Source: Neurospora intermedia (lineage: Eukaryota; Ascomycota; Sordariomycetes; Sordariales; Sordariaceae). From it: DNA of 64,000 nucleotides. The DNA lies in the NCBI GenBank assembly GCA_037102815.1, contig BTPP01000001.1:2133001-2197000 (forward strand), given 5' to 3'. Under the pieces are notes generated by a model, which worked only from the letters and a program-made list of their open reading frames with translations, ran no database searches and was not told the origin of the DNA. Below are positions 1-11,604 of the stretch, in pieces. The translations under genes and the position numbers were made by a program. Numbering within the stretch: the first letter of the stretch is position 1; each line of letters opens with the position of its first letter.

Positions 1-2825
1 GCTGTAAAAAGTGGCTTTCGGAAAACGGGGTCCGCTGCCGCCGCTAAAGACGGAAGGTAACAGTGGCGATGACAGTAAAGACGGCGATGCATACACTTTC
101 ACCGTTTCTCGTTAGGCTCGCCCCTAAGCAACTGACTCAAAGCCGAAGCTAATCCCGGTTTGTGATGATGATCGTCGGGATCTGTGCGCTCACTGGTTGT
201 TGTCTCTCCTCTCGCTGTCCCGATGATGATGATAAGGCTGCCGTCGTGGTGGTCGACCATCACGAAACTTGAAAATGAAGTGGATGAGCCCCAGATGTGT
301 CAAGTTGGTGACGCTTCACACAATCATATGAGGTGCTGGATTCCCCAGGTTTCGCTTCACTTCTGATCTAAGCGTCCGATCGTTGTCTCGAGCTTCGTGC
401 AGCGGTATTGCATATTAACATGGTCGTTGTCGTCGTTCGTGATATTTTTGTTATTCCCGATAAGTGGCTGAGGTCTGGACTGAAATCCCAAGAAGGCTTT
501 TGCTCGTATGTCCTTCGTAGTTTCGGCAATATGTCATCCGTACCACCTATAAAACAGTGTGCGTTACGTGCCCTCAGTCAAATCAGAACACCGCTCCGGC
601 CGGACCCCAGAAGCCGCTGCGGAGAAGTCCCTCTCCGGCCTAGGGGAACCACACACAAAAGCGGCATCGCATCGCGCTTCGCTGCTTCGGTCAAACGGCC
701 GACCTGTCACTGGCCCATTGTTCGCTTGCCAATGGAGGAGAACCAGTTTTGGTTGACCATGGCGAATGCCATCATTGGTGCCCTACCTCTCGAACAACTG
801 CTGCCACCGTTTACTTTGAGGAACAGTACAGGGATTTGGGGTCGAAGAGAAGAGGGTTATGTGTGTAGACTGTAGAGAAACGGAACGGTGACAATGTCTC
901 CCCAGTTTTTTTCTGCCAGAATACAAACAGTACTTCGGCTTCGGGTACCTCGCTGCCCTCGCATTACATGCAAGGCATCAAAGCCAAAGAAACCTCAAAG
1001 CAGACAAAAAAAAAAGGGGCTGGCTGGCGGACGGAGTGGGAGTTTTTCTTGATGCCCATAATGTCCGTCTGGATGATATCTCAGGGCTTCATTGAACTTC
1101 CTAAAAAGTCCGTCTGACCCTTGACAGGAGAAACGAAATCCGAAGCTTGTGATCCAAAGCCACAAAGCATTGACATGTGCAGAGGATTAGTAACGGAGTT
1201 ATCACCCCAAAGGCCCAGACTGAGGTCAAGGGTTTGTGGTATCGTACCTTGCTGCCTTCCCTCTTCTGTCACAGATTTTCTTCGACGATGGCCAGCCTGG
1301 GGTAGCGATGGGGCATCATGGGTGGATTCGCGGGTTGCAAGGTTTGTTCCAAACTGTTAAGAAAAAGGTGGGCAATTGGGCACATGACCGTAACAATTTC
1401 CACCGCTGGCAACATTTCGCAAACCGCACGACGGCCTAGGGTGTGTCGACTTTTTGCCCAAGCAATCCCTGACTCGTGGACTCGACCGTACCTTTCGGCT
1501 TGCTACTTTGCACGTGTGAGCAGCAAATCTAAGCCCGTTTTGGCTGTCATAACATCCACACAAAGTGTCGTGATTGGCTCCTCCACACTCATCTTTCCTC
1601 GATCATCTTGGAAAAAAAAAAGTCGACCAAGAAGACGCCATTTCATTATTCTCCCGCTGATTGACTCGAGCCTCGAGCAAATTTACGTGACTGTGGAGGA
1701 GTTCATGTAGTCAAGGCTTTGTGTATGGAGTTGGAAGAAGCGGAGAGGTCAGAAAATAATTTTTGGACTGGAGAAAGTTGGGTTCGATCAAGTACGCAGG
1801 CTCCAAGATCTCACCGTTTCGAGGCATGGCCAGCGAGGGGTTACCCAATCAAGACCAGGCTCGGAGCAATGGGCGGATCGATTGAAGATTCATTCCACCT
1901 TGCACCAGCCTCAGACGGGGTTGAAGGAGGGCCATGACGATTGACGAGGGGCTCGACGAGGGTTGGAAGAGGGACAGGACGATGAGACGGGTACGGTGGG
2001 CTTTTGTACTGTACCTAAAGCTCGTGATAGACATGTGAGCCACTCCCGTTCCTGTACGTTGCTGTAGCGTAGCTCTGGGCGTTTGCCGGGGTACCTATTG
2101 GTGGGGCAACCATTTTGCCTTGGGATTCGATCTTAGTTTTTTACGTGTCGAATACATCCAACTAATTATTGTTTTCCCTTCATATTTTTTTAGAATCTTC
2201 CTAAGGTCAGCGTCGGCATCTTTATTTCTGGAAGTCGGTGTTTCTGTCTCTATTGCGGAAGTGTTAGCTTAGCGAAATGGACAGCGGTTCTCGTGGTCAC
2301 GACTCGTCACGCTTCTTGTTAAGCGGCTGGGTTTGACCTTCGAGCCTCATCCAGCTTTCCAGAAAGCAGCTCTTGATACCCGGATCCATACCTCGAGGGG
2401 TTGACATGGGGGTCCATTCTTGGGTCTCTAGTGTCTCCTCCAATGCCCCATACGTACGAGGATATGGGACCTTAACTGTGCGAGATGTGCATGTACCAAG
2501 TACACCGTCATCTCAAGGAAACAATATAAAATATCCTCTCCCCCCACCTCCTAATCCAGGTGCTCTTGGATGAATTCGTCCAGGTGAACGTCGACGTGGA
2601 TCTAGGTAAATAGACAGCAAACTTAAAGTAACGACTTACCAACATCCATCGAGACATAACCTAGTCGGAAACCGAACCCTATTACCGTCATCACTGTTAC
2701 CAGCAACCTCAACACACACCACGACTTCCGGAGTTGTCATAATCTCACCAACGAATAACTCACCCTTTTTGTCAGCTCTGTCTTGATACTTGAACGTCCG
2801 AAGCATCAAACTCACCCTCTCCAAA
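1..2825. other. Intergenic region, upstream of the zinc-cluster regulator
   Basis: No coding region is convincing here on either strand. Open frames are short (at most about 155 codons), have no recognisable domain and overlap each other in several frames. The last few hundred bases are presumably the promoter and 5' leader of the transcription factor that starts at 2826. An in-frame upstream ATG lies at 2790, 12 codons before the chosen start. I see no repeat family or RNA gene. Confidence 0.5.
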
Positions 2826-5667
2826 ATGTCTGATTCCGGGGAAGGATCACAGTGCACTCCCTCGCCGAGCCCATCGACGGAGAACGAGTCAACAGGACCA
2901 GTATGTACGTCGCCATGTGAAGAGAAACCGAGTTCCCTCGCAAGGATCGAAGCCGCGACCCCTTCCAAGAAGCGACCATCAAAAGCCATTCCCGCAGACA
3001 GCCAGAACCCCAGGCCAGCAAAGAGACGTGCGGCTCGGGCCTGTTTGACATGTCGGAACCGTAAAGTACGCTGCAACGTTGTCGAGGGCGGTCTGCCTTG
3101 TAACAACTGCAAGTGGGACCGGGTCGAATGTGTGGTTATGGAGAGTCGGCGTCGCAAGTGAGTGCCTCGGCATCCATGCCTCCCCAATCTTCAGGACCAA
3201 GTAACCCGAGCAGTGGCTAACGCCATTGCCTTTTCCCTCTGTGTAGGAAGAACATGTTGGCCGGACAAGCAGTTCCCAATGGAGTTGCGGCTGTCGGCGG
3301 TGAATATGGCGCCAGGACTCTTGGTCATCAGCCGATCCTCTCTACTCAGCAGCTTGCTGCCCATGCCAATGCCTCGCTCATGGCTGGTTTCCAAATGATG
3401 AATGGAGCTGGACTCCCTCTTTCCATGGGAAATGCCCTGATGCAGCCTCTCTGTAAGCCATCAGTCTGTCCCGAATATTCCGGTTGTGAAGAAGCCTCGT
3501 CTGACTGAATCACGTCGTAACAGACGCCCAAGCGACACAAACTCAAGGACTTTGGAATAACCCAAGTATCCCCGAAACTAGCGCGCGTCTTTGGCAAAAC
3601 CCACAGCTGATGACGACCATGCCCGGAAACCTCACCAACCCTTCCGCAACGGTTGTGAACCCACGACCAACACCTATCTCGGTTTCGACCCCCCCATCAC
3701 AACCTTTCCTGCAACCAAACCTCCAACCGAAACCCAACCGGACCGTCTCCCCGAATCTCCCGAATTTCTTCAAGCCTCTCCCGCCCAAGGACGCAGTCGA
3801 TGTGCAGTATATGATGGCCAAGGGGGCCTTTACGATTCCGACGCCTGAGGTGCAAAATGCCATGCTTAAAGCTTATATTGAATATGTTCATCCGTACATG
3901 CCACTCCTCGAACTGCGTCAGTTCCTTATCGCCATTCACTCCAACGGTCAATCGGGCCAAATAAGCCTGGTCCTCTACCAAGCCGTTATGTTTGCAGGGT
4001 CCAACTTTGTGGACCAGAAGTATCTGGACGCGGCCGGGCTAGGGAGCCGTAGGAACGCTCGGAAGGAGCTATTCATGAGAACTCGGGTTCTGTATGATTG
4101 CGATGTCGAAAAGGACCGTCTCGATCTGGTTCAGGCTCTTCTTCTCATGACCTACTGGTACGAAACACCAGAGGATCAAAAAGATACCTGGCACTGGATC
4201 GGAGTTGCGATTTCATTGGGACTCACCATTGGCATCCACCGCAATCCGGCGAACTTGGCCATGCCGCCTGCGCAAAAGAAACTGTGGAAGCGGATCTGGT
4301 GGTGCTGCTTCATGCGCGACCGGCTTATTGCGCTAGGAATGCGCCGACCGACCCGGATCAAGGACGAAGACTTTGACGTGCCCATGCTGGAGGAATCTGA
4401 TTTTGAGATTGTGGAGCTTCCGGCCGATAACCAACTGCTTGGCCCCAACTGCGCTGTTGTCAGAAACGTCGCCACACAGCGACAGCTTGCCCGGTTATGT
4501 ATCCAGAAAGCGCGCATCTGCGTTGCTATCAGCCACATGATCAAGACCCAGTATACGGTTCTCAATCACGATGGTGGTCTCCCAGCCGGTCAAACAACGT
4601 CCGGAACCACCATGCTGTTCCCGAACAAAAGCCTGAACAACATCCAGGAAGTCCAGAAGGTTGATCAGATGTTGGAGAGCTGGCGTTTACAGTTGCCTGA
4701 GGACTGCCAATACAGACCACTCCTGACTGAGGCCCTCGCGGAGGAGGACCAACCAGTGGCTGTTCACCGTACTCTCCTCCACATGGTCTACCACACGACT
4801 GTCTCGGCGCTGCACAGGCCGCACTACTTGACCATGGAGCAGGCCGCCACTCAACCCGCTCAGACTAGCTTGATTGCCCAGCAGGCTCGGAGCAAAGTGC
4901 ACCACGCGGCCACCATGGTGACGAGAATGGCAGAAGATCTTTTGCGTCATGGACTGGCTAAATATCTGCCCACCACAGCTGTAACGGTGACACTGCCAGC
5001 CATGACAGTTCACCTGCTCCATAGCCGGTCTCCGGATCCCGAGCTCAGTCAACAAGCACGCCGCGACTTTGAGGTGTGCGCGAAGCTGCTTCTCCAGCTA
5101 CGCGGCATGTACGCAGCGGCCGAGTTTGCACACGGGTTCTTGATGGGAGTAGAGGCTCGTCACAAGGCCACCGCGGTCAGCCCTCAGGGTCCTCAGGCAG
5201 CTCCGGTAAGCCTTGGGCATCAGGTTCACCTAGGACCGCAGAAGGAGCCAACGCCACCACCTGAGACCACCTCATTTTCTCCATCGACCAACACCACCTT
5301 CTATCGTCCTCCCCAAGCAGATGCCATGGTATCGGGGGTAGGGCATGGACCAGGTGCTTTGGTCTTGGTGAACGTGGACAGTGGCGGCAGCACGCCGCCG
5401 CAAACTGACGTTGAGGACATGTCATCGGCAGGCTTGACCCCTCCGGTAGATACGACCGCGTATGAGGAGGTTCAGACCACCGCCATGGAGTGTGACACCA
5501 ACGGCGCCATGGCCAATTATTTCGACGATGCTTTTGGCAGCATTCTCGATCCTGAAGCCGTAGAAGGCGATTTCATGGAAGCGTTTACCATGAGCCACGA
5601 GAACGACGACGAGTGGATGTTTGATGGACCGTGCAACAGCAATGCTGTCCCCGCGGCTGTTTGCTAA
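2826..5667 (+). CDS. Zn(II)2Cys6 transcription factor, CTF1-beta/FarB-like (cutinase and fatty-acid regulator family)
   Basis: Predicted 893-aa nuclear regulator in three exons: 2826-3157, 3247-3452 and 3524-5667. Phases match and the donors are GTGAGT and GTAAGC. The zinc cluster uses Cys 73, 76, 83, 92, 95 and 102 in the spacing C-X2-C-X6-C-X8-C-X2-C-X6-C, preceded by a basic PAKRRAAR stretch and followed by ESRRRKKN, a tail I associate with cutinase transcription factor 1 beta and Aspergillus FarB. A fungal-specific transcription-factor domain follows from about residue 273 to 560 (VQYMMAKGAFTIP, then YIEYVHPYMPLLE). The C-terminus is acidic and Pro/Ser/Thr-rich, as in an activation region. 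Known members switch on fatty-acid beta-oxidation, peroxisomal and esterase genes in response to long-chain fatty acids. The choice between FarA and FarB type is inferred from the cluster and its tail. An upstream in-frame ATG at 2790 would add 12 residues. Confidence 0.9.
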
Positions 5668-8600
5668 GGGATTTTCTTTCTTTCTTTCTTTCTTTTCTTG
5701 CTTTTGCTCATTCTTTCGCATTGGATGGGGCGTCTGACCGGAGGAACTGGCAATGGCTTTCGGCTTCTAGTGCTTTCTTTTTCTTTTGGGAGATTTCTGC
5801 TTTGTTGATGGCAAACGGGTGATCATGATGGGTACTTGATGACACTGGGTGCTGCGTACAGAAAACCGGTACAATGGCGTTGAATGGAGAACATGAGGAT
5901 TTGATTTGTGATTTTTTGGTATTGAAAATATTGGGACAAGGACAACGATCCGGGGTATCAGTACAGGCTTTGTTGGAGGGCTTAGGGCAATGAAAGCCGG
6001 AAAGATGTCAAAATGAGCAATCGAACACAGCTTCGACCATGGTAATTCCAGAATTTTGCGAATCAGAGAGAGATCAAAAGAGATGATATTTGTTTGGCCA
6101 CGAAACCGGAATTTCTCCAACACTGCAGTGCCCGGCTTTGACTCGTGCGGGGGAGGAGGAGATCATCGATGCAGGGTGATATGTGCCAAAGTTATTTATG
6201 GTAAGAGCGATGAACACGATGTGATCGGATCTTGAGGATTTCTCTCCATTGGTGGTTGTTCTTGCAACTTTTGCCAAGTTGGTCACCAAGAGACAACGCG
6301 CGGCTGCCTTGGAGTGACCTGAGTTCTTTCTTTCTTTTTTTTTTTTTTATAGTGAGGCCGGGTGAGATTGCCCTGGTTGGATGGGAAAGCCTAACTGCGT
6401 CCATCCCACGTCACCATCTGCAGCAAAGGTGCAGGAACAAGTCGACCAGTGAACAAGCTGCGCCTCAACAATCTGTATGGTCAAAGTCCGGACGGACACG
6501 GAGACCGGCCCTTACTGCAGCCTGAACTGAACAGTTGAGAATGGATCGAATCGGGGTTTCAACGAGGTGGAGTTGCATCACCCTTTTACTGTGTAGTGTA
6601 TGGTATGCTACTAGATACCCAAGCCTTGGACACGCGCACAAGAGCCTCGCCAAGCGCCTATTGAGATCTTCAGCAGCGCGGCACTGCGACACTGCGGCTG
6701 TCTTGGTGATTTGTTGGCACAAGCGATGCGAACGGAAGTGAGGCATGGAGGCCGGCGTGCTCGGATCGGGATCGCATCGGCCGTGGTGGTCAGATTGCGG
6801 CCTCATCACAGCCAACATGTTGCCGGACGGCGATGCCTTGCTTAGGCGGTCCAGTCTTGTCCTGGCTTCAGGGCGGAGTGATGACAGCAGCGTACATTTC
6901 CCCACACACACCCGACACTCACAGGCGAGCCTGATCCAGGAACAGGTCGGGACTGGAGCCGTGGTCATCGTGGGTTAGTCCTGATTGGTGATAGTACAGT
7001 CCATTCTAATGACCATGTCACCCCTGCTCGCTCCTGTTCTGCCCCTGTCCGACATTGGCCTGTCCCTGCTCCCCCGTTCATGACATTCTGGAGTCCCGCG
7101 GCGCCGCGCGCAAAGCTGTACGGTTTCCACGTCGTCGACCATCCCAAGGGGGGTGACGCGCGGGTACCCCCTCGGAGCCCTCATGGCGTGGTACCTGTTA
7201 AGGGCATCGCCGAGGTCGCACTGACCGGAACCCAACAGCAGCCCCCCGGGAGCAATCTTCTTCCACCTGTTGGGACGTTGGAACCGTACCCGCAACCGAG
7301 CCATCGCAACAACGGCAACGGGCAGCGGGCGAGCAACCGGCCGGGGCGGAAGACAACAGCCAGGAGTCCACTCAGGACAGCACACGACCATCAGACAGGG
7401 TGCAAATTGAAATGTCGGGCCCAAACAGAGTCAAGCGCATAGTACCAGAGGGCTGAAAGCGGCGAATCAAAAGGTGCAAATTCTCCCCATATGCCGTTGG
7501 ATAATGTCTGGAACAGCATCGCTAAACCCAATCGGGCCCTAAGCGAAAGGAGTCCGGGCCTGGCAGTGGTGCGTGTGGGTCTGGGTCGGTCTTAGTCCAG
7601 GTCCCAAAAAAGTCCACACTTGTTCCATCTTGTTCATCTCATTGATGGCTCCTCGACCGACCGTGATCCGCCTCATCCACTTGTTCTGACTTGCATCCAA
7701 TTACTGCTCGGCTTTCTGCTGAATTCGAGCTGCCATTCGTTTGAATCTGGCCTGCTAGAACCTGCGCGCTGCCGCCATTCATTCCTTTTTTCCCTACGCT
7801 AGTTTCCATTCCCCTCCACGGACGACGGCTCCCGTCTTTCGTTGCTACCCTCTCTCGCGAGCCCCCTTTGCGCCGTCCTTTGTACAATTCGTTTGATCCA
7901 ATCCCCGGCGCCGGCTGTTCTGCATTGTTACGTACATGCGTTCCGCCTTTGTGCTACTCCTAGAGCCATCCACCTGATCGACCGCACTCTCGTTCTAGCG
8001 CAGTCCCTCCTGCGTCTTCTGCGTGTTCTCCTGCGTACCAGTAGCGTACCTCGGACCTCCATTCCCCGCATTGATTGCTGCTTCCGCCAGTTTGCGACAA
8101 GTCAAGTTGCTTGTTTGTGTCCTAGGTACCTGCCTGCGCACATCTACGGACTGTCGTATTACTGTCGATACTATTTCCAGTACAGTCCCTCCTTCAGTAC
8201 CTCCCTCAGTACCTCCCGTAATTTCAGATTTGCGACTGGTCGGGTACACCTGCTGTTTCATTCTGTGTGCAACCACCATTGTTCACGGCCACGGAAAGAG
8301 CTATACCTACCACGACGCACCTTCCGTTGTCATCATATTCATAAGCTCAAGATCCGGCCGTACCTGCCTGATCTCCTGGCTTTCTAATTCTCACGACTGG
8401 CGACTGGCGACCGGTAATCGGCGACCGCCTGCCAGCCCATTCAACTCCAATAACCTACCTACCTCTAGTGCCTCTACCTACGACATATCTCTACCACCCA
8501 CCATAATCACCTTCGATCCCCGAGCCCTGCGACTATATCAAACCGCTTCTTCCTCCCCCGAATCGACTGCGGAAGACGACATTGCTCCAGGCGGTGTCCG

Positions 8601-8778
8601 ACTCCCAACGAGACACTCCCCGATTCAACTTCGTTTAGACTATGGGAGCCGACGACAGCATCGTATCTGCGAGATCCCCAGGTTCATAGACGAATACGAA
8701 ACCGCGCCGTTATGCTGCGCTCCAGCCGGACATACCACACGCCCATGAGAACAAGACCTACAACGAACACCGAATACC
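5668..8778. other. Intergenic region and probable 5' leader of the GAS2-domain gene
   Basis: It opens with a T/C-rich stretch just after the regulator's stop codon. There is an uninterrupted T run near 6337-6349. I found no gene: the longest frames (for example 6465-6968 on the minus strand) match nothing I know. From about 7620 the plus strand becomes C/T-rich with many short upstream reading frames and a small CAGTACCTCC repeat near 8180-8218, which fits a long transcribed leader of the gene at 8779. A leader intron is possible but was not resolved. Confidence 0.4.
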
Positions 8779-11604
8779 ATGACCAGATCCCCCTCCTCCT
8801 CTCCCAACCTCTCCCACGCCCTCGCGGTCGTCACCCCGCGTAGCCGCCCCCCGCGATCCTCTACCGAATCGCCTCCCCGGCACTACCGCGACAACGACGA
8901 CCTCTTGTCCAACCTCACCCCGCGCACCGCACTCGATACCATACGGAACCCTACGGGGGAATTCAGGGCATGCATGGCTTCCGCATCTCCAACTGAGCAG
9001 GCCTTTGCTCTCCGAGCCGCCATTGCTAGCAACAAGATTCAGGAATGGCTTGATGAGCTCTCATCGTGGCCCTGGCCGTCCGGCGCAAGCTCCGCTGGCT
9101 TTCAGGTGCCCGACTTGAAGAGAAGGAAGTTTGAATCCGCATCCCAGCTCTCCGACAAGCTGTACTGTGGCAGCCTACCTGCTGCCGAAGTTGCCAAGTA
9201 TGAGAAGCGCGTGGAGGAGATATACAAGGACATGGAGGAGATCGATATCGAGGAAATCAAGAATCATGTCCTGCGCAACCATATTGTTCCGCTATCAGCC
9301 TTCGGTTCTCCTATCCTGGGCTCAAACCGACCTCTCCCCAGCTATTCCCATATGGACGACCTTACAGCATTCCTTACGGCTACTATCATGCAAACCCTAC
9401 CAAATTTGGCTCGTCTTAGCAGAATCCTAAACTCCTGGAGCATTCGATTGCTTGTTTTGAAGAGGGTTCCCGCCTTCTTGGACACTCTCGCTGATGGAGA
9501 GATTGCTCTTCAATCTGGCCGGAATGTAGCTGGATTGGATTCCAATGCTCGCGCGATACCAAGTAGGCCGCCTTCGCCGCTGTCATGGGCCGAGTTCAAC
9601 GTGATTAAATCGGTACTGGAAAAGAAAGTCGCAAAGGCCGGTCGCGACCTGGATGTCATGCTCGACAGTCTAGAAGGATGGGAATACACACTCCCTGACG
9701 AATGGCTGGACCGAGTAGAGTCTCTAGAGAAGCAATATGGCGAATGGGTTGCTGCCTGCGAGCACAAAATGAAACAAGCAAACTTGAAGATTGATGCGCC
9801 AACTAATAGCGACACTGCCGCCAAGCTGGACTTGGATGAACGAAAACAACAACAGACGAACAATGCGCCCACGAATGGCGCAGTTGCTTTGACCGTCCAA
9901 GACCAACAAGGCGATGACTTGACAGATAATAACAAGAGCATGAACGTCGACGTTCCTCCCCTTATCAAAGTCCACGTTCCTTTGGAGGGAATCGACGAGA
10001 ATGACGCTGAGAAAGGAGAAAATGACTCCTGGACGTTTGTGGATGAAACTGCCGCCCCAGAAACCAATGATGAGAGCCTAATCACAGAGGAGCGTCCCCT
10101 GGGCGGATTTGACGGATCTGATATTGATGGAGCTTCGGCAAGTGGGATGATGCCCTCTCCTAATATTGTGGCTAGCTCGAAGGGCTCGAGGCCTCATTCC
10201 TCCAGTCTGAGCTATGCGACCTCTGATGGCGAATATTTCGAACTAGACCCCTTCGACTCAGATTTCGACTTCGATGATAACCTCGAGCATGATCTTCCTG
10301 GCTTCCCCCGCTCGAGGCGTGATAGCAACTTCTCCACCACTTCAACCATTGTATTTGGCAATCGAGTACTCGAGCAGGAGACTCCAGATCGCTCTCGGAG
10401 GCGGAGTAAGGATCTTGACGGCAGTCTTTCGCGGGATGTCAGCCCTCCAAGCTCCCCTCCACGCTTTAGCAGATCAAAGTCGAGGCTCAGGTCACTATCG
10501 CGCGGCTTTAGCGACATGCCAACCGTGGCCGAGTTGCCAGACTTTGACGAGTCAAATTTCGAGTCATCGGCTGTCAATGAGGACGGAAACCCATCCAAGT
10601 CTAACGCCGGAGATTCGGATGTAAAGCTGGATCTGCTCCAGCAGCAGATTAGCGAGATTCTGGAGTCTGTACCGGCTAAGATCCGCCTCACCTCTGAACC
10701 CTCACCGATTAATTTGAATCCCCCTGATTTCACTGCCCTAAACAGGAAGTCATCTAAGCCGGAGCTGCGCAACAGAAGTCAGTCCAGTCTGTCAACCAGG
10801 TCTACCTTGTCCTCCCGTGCGGGAACACCCTCTTTTACGCTCGCCCCGGCACCTTCCCGCGGCTCCCGACAACGCAACCGTGGCAGTCATCGTGATATCA
10901 AGATTTACCACCTTACGAGGAACAACGGTGAAGCTCCTATCAAGCTGTTCATCCGATGCGTTGGCGAGAACGGCGAACGGGTCATGGTACGAATTGGTGG
11001 TGGATGGGCCGATTTAGGCGAGTATCTTCGGGTTTTCGCCAGCCACCATCGCCGAAACGTCGCGCTAGAGGGCAAGGTGGAGGTCAATATGCCTCGTGTA
11101 ATAGCTGGTGGCTCTAGCTCACCCACTCGGCCGCCATCCACACGGTCTACCCAGGATCGACAATCCCCTCCGGATACTCCCTTGAACGTCCGCAAGACTA
11201 GGAAGCCTGCGGAGGCAAGCGAGGAGAACGCCGGAACACCCAAAGCGACTCCTAAGACGCCCTTCGTTCCGGCTGGCAAAGCGACTGCCGTAACATCGCC
11301 AAGAGCCCCATCAGTTGCAGCCCGCTCCCGCTCGATTTCGACTCGCTCTCGCTCAAGCTCCCGCCTCAGCCATCGTGGTGACGAGGAGATTGCGCTTGGA
11401 TTAGCAGGGCCGCGGACGAAGAACATTGAAATGAGTGAGGAGGATAAAGCGTGGGTGGAGGATATGAAGGCTAAGGTGCAGAATGCCTCTGGCATGAACC
11501 GTCAAGTGTCGGACTCGCCAGCTACTGCAGAGGGGAAGTTCGGCGACATGGGCAAGATTGGCGGGACGAAACGGGTTTTTAAACGTCAGGGCGGGTTGCC
11601 ATGA
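8779..11604 (+). CDS. GAS2 (GAR) domain cytoskeletal protein
   Basis: Single-exon 941-aa protein. A GAS2-related microtubule-binding domain lies at about residues 704-772, from HRDIKIYHLTRNNGEAPIKL through VMVRIGGGWADLGEYL to VEVNMP. This fold, known from animal GAS2 and spectraplakin proteins, binds the microtubule lattice. The N-terminal 250 residues are helical with a fungal-specific signature (KIQEWLDELSSWPWP), and the middle is acidic and disordered. Ser/Arg/Pro-rich basic stretches flank the GAR domain, as is common in microtubule-associated proteins. The ATG at 8779 is preferred because the family's N-terminal Ser/Pro region followed by DDLLSNLTPRTALD starts soon after it. The role is probably in cytoskeleton organisation or spindle and nuclear positioning. 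I do not have an exact gene name. A distant likeness to Kar9-family proteins is possible but not shown. Confidence 0.8.
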   Translation: MTRSPSSSPNLSHALAVVTPRSRPPRSSTESPPRHYRDNDDLLSNLTPRTALDTIRNPTGEFRACMASASPTEQAFALRAAIASNKIQEWLDELSSWPWPSGASSAGFQVPDLKRRKFESASQLSDKLYCGSLPAAEVAKYEKRVEEIYKDMEEIDIEEIKNHVLRNHIVPLSAFGSPILGSNRPLPSYSHMDDLTAFLTATIMQTLPNLARLSRILNSWSIRLLVLKRVPAFLDTLADGEIALQSGRNVAGLDSNARAIPSRPPSPLSWAEFNVIKSVLEKKVAKAGRDLDVMLDSLEGWEYTLPDEWLDRVESLEKQYGEWVAACEHKMKQANLKIDAPTNSDTAAKLDLDERKQQQTNNAPTNGAVALTVQDQQGDDLTDNNKSMNVDVPPLIKVHVPLEGIDENDAEKGENDSWTFVDETAAPETNDESLITEERPLGGFDGSDIDGASASGMMPSPNIVASSKGSRPHSSSLSYATSDGEYFELDPFDSDFDFDDNLEHDLPGFPRSRRDSNFSTTSTIVFGNRVLEQETPDRSRRRSKDLDGSLSRDVSPPSSPPRFSRSKSRLRSLSRGFSDMPTVAELPDFDESNFESSAVNEDGNPSKSNAGDSDVKLDLLQQQISEILESVPAKIRLTSEPSPINLNPPDFTALNRKSSKPELRNRSQSSLSTRSTLSSRAGTPSFTLAPAPSRGSRQRNRGSHRDIKIYHLTRNNGEAPIKLFIRCVGENGERVMVRIGGGWADLGEYLRVFASHHRRNVALEGKVEVNMPRVIAGGSSSPTRPPSTRSTQDRQSPPDTPLNVRKTRKPAEASEENAGTPKATPKTPFVPAGKATAVTSPRAPSVAARSRSISTRSRSSSRLSHRGDEEIALGLAGPRTKNIEMSEEDKAWVEDMKAKVQNASGMNRQVSDSPATAEGKFGDMGKIGGTKRVFKRQGGLP

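Noticed and set aside
408-875. 155-codon open frame on the plus strand
   Set aside because: No recognisable domain, atypical composition and overlapping frames; probably chance.
6465-6968. 167-codon frame on the minus strand
   Set aside because: Cys/Arg-rich composition without any domain, no splice partners and no family resemblance.
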